NCBI GenBank assembly: GCA_016795465.1 | Contig: JAEUHK010000036.1 | Coordinates: forward strand, 1 to 41,922 | Direction of reading: 5' to 3' | Source of the DNA: Verrucomicrobiaceae bacterium | Lineage (GTDB): Bacteria; Verrucomicrobiota; Verrucomicrobiia; Verrucomicrobiales; Verrucomicrobiaceae | Length of the DNA stretch: 41,922 bases | Shown: piece after piece, positions 38,081 through 41,922 of the stretch | How positions within the stretch are numbered: position 1 is the stretch's first letter | How the letters are laid out: each line of letters begins with the position of its first letter | The notes under the pieces: generated by a model | Databases searched by the model: none | What the model saw: the letters and a program-made list of their open reading frames with translations, nothing else | What the model was told of the DNA's origin: nothing | Made by a program: the position numbers and the translations under genes

Positions 38081-40273
38081 TCACACGCCGGCGGCGGCGC
38101 GGGCGATCTTTTCGCAGCCTTGCACGTCGAGCTTGCCGGAGGCGAGCACGGGGATGTCGGCGACGCGGATCATCTTTTTCGGAATCCAAAGTGGCGGCAT
38201 GCCTTTGTCGAGCAGGCGATAGCGGAGGTCGAGGATCTCCTGATGCTCGGGGCCGCCGGGCATGGCGGTGAGGAGGATGAGTGCCTCGCCTTTGTCCACA
38301 TCGGGAACGCCGACGACGGCGATCTTGCGCGAGGATTCATTTTCGAGGCCCATGGCCTTCACGAGGGCTTCTTCGACGGTTTCATGCGGCACCATCTCGC
38401 CGGCGATCTTGGAGAAGCGGCTGAGGCGGCCTTCGATGTAAAGGAAGCCATCGAGATCGATGCGGCCGATATCGCCGGTGCGGAACCAGCCGTCCTGGAT
38501 GACCTCGGCGGTGCGTTTGGGATCGTTGAGGTAGCCTTCGAACACGTTGGGGCCTTTGAACCAGATCATGCCGCTCTGATGCAGCGGCTGCGGTGCGCCG
38601 GTTTCGGGATGGGTGATCTTCACGGCGAGACCATGAAGGATCTGGCCGACGCTGCCCTGGCGGTGGCTGGGGAGCCAGACGTAGCCTTTTTCCTCGTCGC
38701 CGATCGGCGCGGGGTCGGGAAGGTTCACGTTGGAGACGGGCGAGGTCTCGGTGAGGCCATAGCCTTCGAGCACGCGTTTGCCGAATTTGGTCTCGAAAGC
38801 CTCCGCGACGGTGGTGGGAAGCTTTTCGGCACCGGTGACGAGGAGCTTCAACGAAGCGAGCTGCTCGCGGTTCACACCGCGCAGGTAACCACGCAGGAAG
38901 GTGGGCGTGGCGATCATGAGGCTGACGCGATGCTTCTCGACGAGCTCGGCGATCTTTTTGACCTCGAGCGGCGAGGGGTAGGTGACGAGGTGCAGGCCGT
39001 AGATGATCGGATACCAAAGCGTGACGGTGCAGCCAAAGCTGTGGAAGAGCGGCAGGCTGCCGAGGATGCTGTCGGTGCGATCCATGGCGAGCCGGTTGCC
39101 GAACTGCGTGACGTTGGCCATCAGGTTGCGATGGGTGAGAGCGACGCCTTTGGGCTCGCCGGAGCTGCCGCTGGTGAAAAGCAGCGTGGCCTCCGTGCTG
39201 CCGCCTTTTTTCGGAATGCCGAGCAGCAGGGCGAGCAGGGCGGAGGGCAGCAGTTTGCTCAACGCAAGCCAGATGCCGATGGAGATTTTCATCTTCGGCA
39301 TGAGGCGCTCGATGAGGATGAGCTGCTTGCTCGGCGGCCAGGGGAAGCTTTGCATCTTCCGCACAAAGATGTCCGCGGTGAGGAAGCGGTCGAGCTCGCC
39401 ACGACGGATGGCGCTGTCGATGGCGGCGCGGCCGGCGGTGAAGTTGAGATTCACGGGCACCTTGCCGGCGAAGAGCACGGCGAGGTTGCAAATGAGCCCG
39501 CCGATGCCCGGTGGCAGAATGATGGCCACACGACGCTTCAAAGTCTCACGCTTCACGACGCGTGACAGCGCCATCGCGGCCGCGAGCACCTTGTCGAAGC
39601 GCAGCGTCTTCTCGTCCTTGCCATCGACGACGTAGTTGCTGGAGCCGTGTTTCTTCAAGCCACGCAGCACCGCGTAAGCGAGGTGCATGTCGAGGGCTGA
39701 CGAGGAGGAGAAAGCCTGCTCGGAGAGCTTCAGCATGCTTTCTTGATAGGCGGCGAGATTCACATCCTCGCCCTGAAGCAAGGCACCGAAGGCGAAGATG
39801 CGATCATCGGCATCATGACGCGGCCCCACGGGCGTGGTGGCCTCCTCTTTGAGCATCACCTGAAGCGGCAGCACGGGCACATCGGCCTTCAGGAGGAATT
39901 CGAGCTTGGTCCCCGGCACGGTGGTGAAGGGAGCGGTGACTGCCGCTGCCTGCGCCGGGAGGTAGATGATGACCGAGCCATCCTTCAATTCGCCACGCAC
40001 GGCGGCACGATACGCACCGGGATCCGTCGCGTGCGGCACGATGGCCATCGCATGGACGTTTTCTTTTTCCAGATGCGCCTTCAATTCCTCATCGAGCGCC
40101 GCTCCCTGCTCCAGCAGATACACGACCGGCCTGCCACCGAGCAGCGCCTCCAGGCGCATGAGGTCGAGATGATCAAGACGGCTCGGGAGGATCATGAAGC
40201 CACCGCCGGAGGGCAGATGCTCTTTGCCCAAAACAGTGAGGTTTTTCAGCGAGACAGGGGATTCCTTGGCCAT
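38081..40273 (-). CDS. Aas-like fusion: degenerate acyltransferase + AMP-dependent acyl-ACP/acyl-CoA synthetase
   Basis: The 730-residue protein has the layout of Aas (2-acylglycerophosphoethanolamine acyltransferase / acyl-ACP synthetase). In the N-terminal PlsC-like part (about 10-170) the catalytic H-x4-D motif reads R32-L-D-H-L-D37 in ILPSRLDHLD. The substrate motif, normally PEGTR, reads IIYLPAQAA. This half is therefore probably inactive. The adenylation half is intact: LLFTSGSSGEPKGVALTHRN (about 363), GYGLTETSP (about 503), GWFRTGDIG, and the C-terminal Lys in LASGKLD (K714). It should activate a fatty acid with ATP and load it onto CoA or ACP, at the inner face of the membrane. The start at 40273 gives MAKESPVSLKN; the divergent nitroreductase gene is 136 bases away. 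True Aas function is uncertain because of the lost motifs. Confidence 0.87.
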   Translation of the reverse strand: MAKESPVSLKNLTVLGKEHLPSGGGFMILPSRLDHLDLMRLEALLGGRPVVYLLEQGAALDEELKAHLEKENVHAMAIVPHATDPGAYRAAVRGELKDGSVIIYLPAQAAAVTAPFTTVPGTKLEFLLKADVPVLPLQVMLKEEATTPVGPRHDADDRIFAFGALLQGEDVNLAAYQESMLKLSEQAFSSSSALDMHLAYAVLRGLKKHGSSNYVVDGKDEKTLRFDKVLAAAMALSRVVKRETLKRRVAIILPPGIGGLICNLAVLFAGKVPVNLNFTAGRAAIDSAIRRGELDRFLTADIFVRKMQSFPWPPSKQLILIERLMPKMKISIGIWLALSKLLPSALLALLLGIPKKGGSTEATLLFTSGSSGEPKGVALTHRNLMANVTQFGNRLAMDRTDSILGSLPLFHSFGCTVTLWYPIIYGLHLVTYPSPLEVKKIAELVEKHRVSLMIATPTFLRGYLRGVNREQLASLKLLVTGAEKLPTTVAEAFETKFGKRVLEGYGLTETSPVSNVNLPDPAPIGDEEKGYVWLPSHRQGSVGQILHGLAVKITHPETGAPQPLHQSGMIWFKGPNVFEGYLNDPKRTAEVIQDGWFRTGDIGRIDLDGFLYIEGRLSRFSKIAGEMVPHETVEEALVKAMGLENESSRKIAVVGVPDVDKGEALILLTAMPGGPEHQEILDLRYRLLDKGMPPLWIPKKMIRVADIPVLASGKLDVQGCEKIARAAAGV

Positions 40274-40409
40274 GTGCGTGTGCGGATTGCGGTGAGAGAC
40301 GAACTAAGCGGCCCCCGCCCCGGAATGCAAGGAGCAGCGCCGCCTGTGATGGCGACGGTGCGCAATTCGAGGTTGCGCCGACGCCTGCTGAGATGCACAA
40401 CGCGCCACC

Positions 40410-41042
40410 ATGTCACCCGCCGACCTCCTTTCCGCCCTCGAATGGCGCTACGCCACGAAAGCCTTTGACGCCTCCCGCAAGATCCCTTCCGACACCTGGG
40501 CCGCCCTCGAGCAGAGCCTGGTGCTCACGCCCTCGAGCTTTGGCCTCCAGCCGTGGAAATTCATCATCATCACCGATGCCGCGCTGCGTGAACAAATCGT
40601 CCCGCACGCCTGGAATCAACGCCAGGTGGCCGATGCCTCCCACCTCGTCGTCATGGCGGTGAAGAAGAACATCACCTCCGCCGATCTCGATGCCTTCATC
40701 AACCGCATGATCGAGGTGCGCGGCGGCACGCCTGAGGCCCTCGCCGGCTATCGCAAGATGCTCGATGGCAGCCATTCGCAGGGTTACATGAGCGAGGACT
40801 GGGCGAAGAAGCAGGCCTACATCGCGCTGGGCCAGTTCATGGCGGCCTGCGCCATGCTGCGCATCGACACCTGCCCGATGGAGGGCTTTGTCCCTGCCAA
40901 GGTGGATGAGCTCCTCGGCCTCGGCGAGCAAGGCCTCACCGCCGCGGTGCTTTGCCCGGCCGGTTACCGCAGCGTGGATGATCGCTACGCGACGCTTCCC
41001 AAGGTGCGCTATGCCGCCAGCACGGTGATCGAACACCGCTGA
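40410..41042 (+). CDS. Nitroreductase-family NAD(P)H oxidoreductase
   Basis: An FMN enzyme of the NfsB/YfkO type, 210 residues, usual length. It reduces nitroaromatics, quinones or similar compounds in the cytoplasm. Seen: LLSALEWRYATKAFD (the N-terminal FMN-contact Arg), LTPSSFGLQPWKFIIITD (flavin-binding loop), ASHLVVMAVKKNI, QAYIALGQFMAACAMLRID and DTCPMEGFVPAKVDE. These fit the E. coli NfsB pattern well. ATG at 40410 is the first possible start. The physiological substrate is not known. It is divergent from the acyl synthetase gene and is followed 109 bases later by a tRNA gene. Confidence 0.91.
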   Translation: MSPADLLSALEWRYATKAFDASRKIPSDTWAALEQSLVLTPSSFGLQPWKFIIITDAALREQIVPHAWNQRQVADASHLVVMAVKKNITSADLDAFINRMIEVRGGTPEALAGYRKMLDGSHSQGYMSEDWAKKQAYIALGQFMAACAMLRIDTCPMEGFVPAKVDELLGLGEQGLTAAVLCPAGYRSVDDRYATLPKVRYAASTVIEHR

Positions 41043-41098
41043 TGCGGACCGCAGGTGCGGATGAGGGCCTCGAAGTGGAAATCTCGGCAACAAATGCC

Positions 41099-41125
41099 TT
41101 GCATCCAAAACGAACCGGCTATTAT
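41099..41125 (+). promoter_or_regulatory. Candidate promoter of tRNA-Leu
   Basis: TTGCAT (41099-41104) and TATTAT (41120-41125) are separated by 15 bases, slightly short; taking CTTGCA gives 16. The -10 lies 26 bases before the tRNA, a usual distance. A GC-rich segment follows it, as in stringently controlled stable-RNA promoters. Confidence 0.5.
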
Positions 41126-41151
41126 CCGCGCCCCTGCAAAACGCAGACCCT

Positions 41152-41236
41152 GCTCGGGTGGCGGAATTGGTATACGCGCAAGACTAAGGATCTTGTGCCG
41201 AAAGGCTTAAGGGTTCGAGTCCCTTCCCGAGCACCA
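41152..41236 (+). tRNA. tRNA-Leu, anticodon AAG
   Basis: An 85-base type-II tRNA with encoded CCA. Acceptor arms GCTCGGG (41152-41158) and CCCGAGC pair perfectly. The D arm has GGCGGAATTGGTATACGCG. The anticodon stem CAAGA/TCTTG closes a 7-base loop CTAAGGA, so positions 34-36 are A-A-G after the invariant T33, with G37. The variable arm has the hairpin GCC-gaaa-GGC, and the T arm is AAGGG-TTCGAGT-CCCTT. The long variable arm and body fit Leu. A34 is rare in bacterial tRNAs except Arg-ACG, so this anticodon is notable. The gene should read CUU and, if A34 is converted to inosine, CUC and CUA. Confidence 0.93.
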
Positions 41237-41282
41237 CTACTCTTCACAGAGGGTGGTTCATGTCACGAAAGATGACCTTCAA

Positions 41283-41753
41283 ATGACCGAGCCGGAACTT
41301 CCTTCGCTGTTTACCGACACGCCTCGCCGATGGACCGTTGCCGGAACACTGGGCGAAAAGGCATCAACGCCCTCCAAACCTCTCCCCAAGCCCGAAGTCA
41401 CCGACGGGCTGGCGTTGTTTGAGTCGGCCACTGCGACGGAGGATGGCTACGAGCGATGGAAAGCAGCGGTAGCCGATGAAAAGCGTTCGCCAAAGGCCGA
41501 CGAACTACCCGCCCAATCTGGCGAGGATGGATTTGAGCGTTGGAAGTCTGAAATGGACGCGGCGAGGCGGGCCTTTGAGCATCGCTGGGGCATCCCACTG
41601 GGCAAACGCGTGCGTGTGCAACTCCGTGGCGAGCCTCGTGAGCGTGAGGGCTTGTTGCGGCTGGTCGAGGAGCAAGGCTCGAACACCCTGCGACTGAGCC
41701 TCGAAGGCCATGTGTTCTCAATGGCGGAGATTGAGAGCGTTTCGCGGCTCTGA
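41283..41753 (+). CDS. Unknown protein with duplicated EDG(Y/F)ERWK motif
   Basis: The 156-residue protein has no signal or membrane segment. EDGYERWK (53-60) and EDGFERWK (81-88) are two copies of one motif about 28 residues apart, the second in a helix (SEMDAARRAFEHRWG). The C-terminal 50 residues (IPLGKRVRVQLRGEPREREG, then LRLSLEGHVFSMAEIESVSR) look like a small beta-barrel, Sm- or SH3-like. That would suit RNA or protein binding, but this is inference. ATG at 41283 is preferred over the GTG at 41253. It begins 46 bases after the tRNA and could be read through from its promoter. Confidence 0.65.
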   Translation: MTEPELPSLFTDTPRRWTVAGTLGEKASTPSKPLPKPEVTDGLALFESATATEDGYERWKAAVADEKRSPKADELPAQSGEDGFERWKSEMDAARRAFEHRWGIPLGKRVRVQLRGEPREREGLLRLVEEQGSNTLRLSLEGHVFSMAEIESVSRL

Positions 41754-41781
41754 TGGGGCTAGGCCGTGTTTGAAAACCTCA

Positions 41782-41922
41782 ATGTATGTTGTTCACGCTG
41801 TTACCCGTTCCGAAGTTGTTTATCAAGCGGCGGGAAAGGCGTCACGTTCAAAACGCCAGCCGCCGCCGGTTGTGAACAACTTCGCCGCGGCGAAAGCTGC
41901 GGTGGTGGATAAGCTCTCCACG
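41782..41922 (+). CDS. Possible start of a further gene, cut by the right edge
   Basis: A frame of 47 codons starts MYVVHAVTRSEVVYQAAGKA and continues NNFAAAKAAVVDKLST to the window end. Codon use is normal, but no ribosome site or family is recognisable, so it may be chance. Confidence 0.33.
   Translation, partial: MYVVHAVTRSEVVYQAAGKASRSKRQPPPVVNNFAAAKAAVVDKLST

Noticed and set aside
41152..41236. Reading the tRNA anticodon as TAA
   Set aside because: That would put the invariant T33 in the anticodon and break the 5-bp stem with 7-base loop; the geometry gives AAG.

Overview
The window looks like a chromosomal segment from a Verrucomicrobiota bacterium, probably a Prosthecobacter/Verrucomicrobium-type relative. 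This is an inference from gene content, since no rRNA is present. The evidence is high GC in most genes, many exported proteins, a formylglycine sulfatase, PQQ-type beta-propellers, a Tat-exported Gfo/Idh oxidoreductase, a very large Calx-beta protein ending in a DFDGDGIANVLEYAMG-type module, and several families of short intergenic palindromic repeats. The cell envelope is Gram-negative: there is a beta-barrel ending in Phe, an OmpA-domain protein and a lipoprotein.

Layout. 1-5.3 kb (minus strand): the start of a beta-helix surface protein cut by the window edge, a sulfatase, a Ppx/GppA-like protein with altered active-site residues, and a ROK sugar kinase. 5.4-9.9 kb (plus): a 1330-residue chimera of methyltransferase-like, PQQ-propeller and LamG parts, then a small lipoprotein. 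9.9-18.7 kb (minus): one gene for a 2931-residue exported metzincin protease carrying PKD, carboxypeptidase-regulatory, six Calx-beta, Fn3-like and fourteen RCC1 repeats. 18.8-20.1 kb (minus): a Pro/Ala-rich single-pass membrane protein, a 26-residue hydrophobic peptide and a clear intrinsic terminator. 20.1-25.2 kb: a nucleotide-sugar epimerase, a Gfo/Idh oxidoreductase, an outer-membrane barrel and a CreC-like histidine kinase, with two-way terminators at the convergent junctions. 25.2-34.1 kb: SelO AMPylase, a PQQ/EF-hand propeller, an M14 carboxypeptidase, an SGNH-like secreted protein, an OmpA-domain protein, an exported Mn-type superoxide dismutase and a two-pass membrane protein.

34.1-38.1 kb is the accessory part. 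It holds paired hairpin repeats, a frameshifted 3' remnant of isoleucyl-tRNA synthetase, a KAP-family P-loop NTPase that is visibly more A/T-rich than its surroundings, an eleven-copy 22-bp G-rich tandem array and further hairpin repeats. 38.1-41.9 kb returns to core-like genes: an Aas-like acyl-ACP/acyl-CoA synthetase with a broken acyltransferase domain, a nitroreductase, a tRNA-Leu whose anticodon reads AAG, an unknown protein with a duplicated EDG(Y/F)ERWK motif, and the start of another frame.

How it fits together. Much of the window serves exported polymer breakdown and surface functions: sulfatase, beta-helix, propellers, metzincin and carboxypeptidase. Sugar handling (ROK, Gfo/Idh, epimerase) and redox or stress proteins (SelO, SOD, nitroreductase) sit beside it. 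The most unusual items are the giant metzincin with two apparent RCC1 propellers, the KAP/ileS-remnant/repeat island, the A34 tRNA-Leu, and several enzymes whose catalytic residues have been replaced. No IS element, CRISPR array or prophage was recognised.
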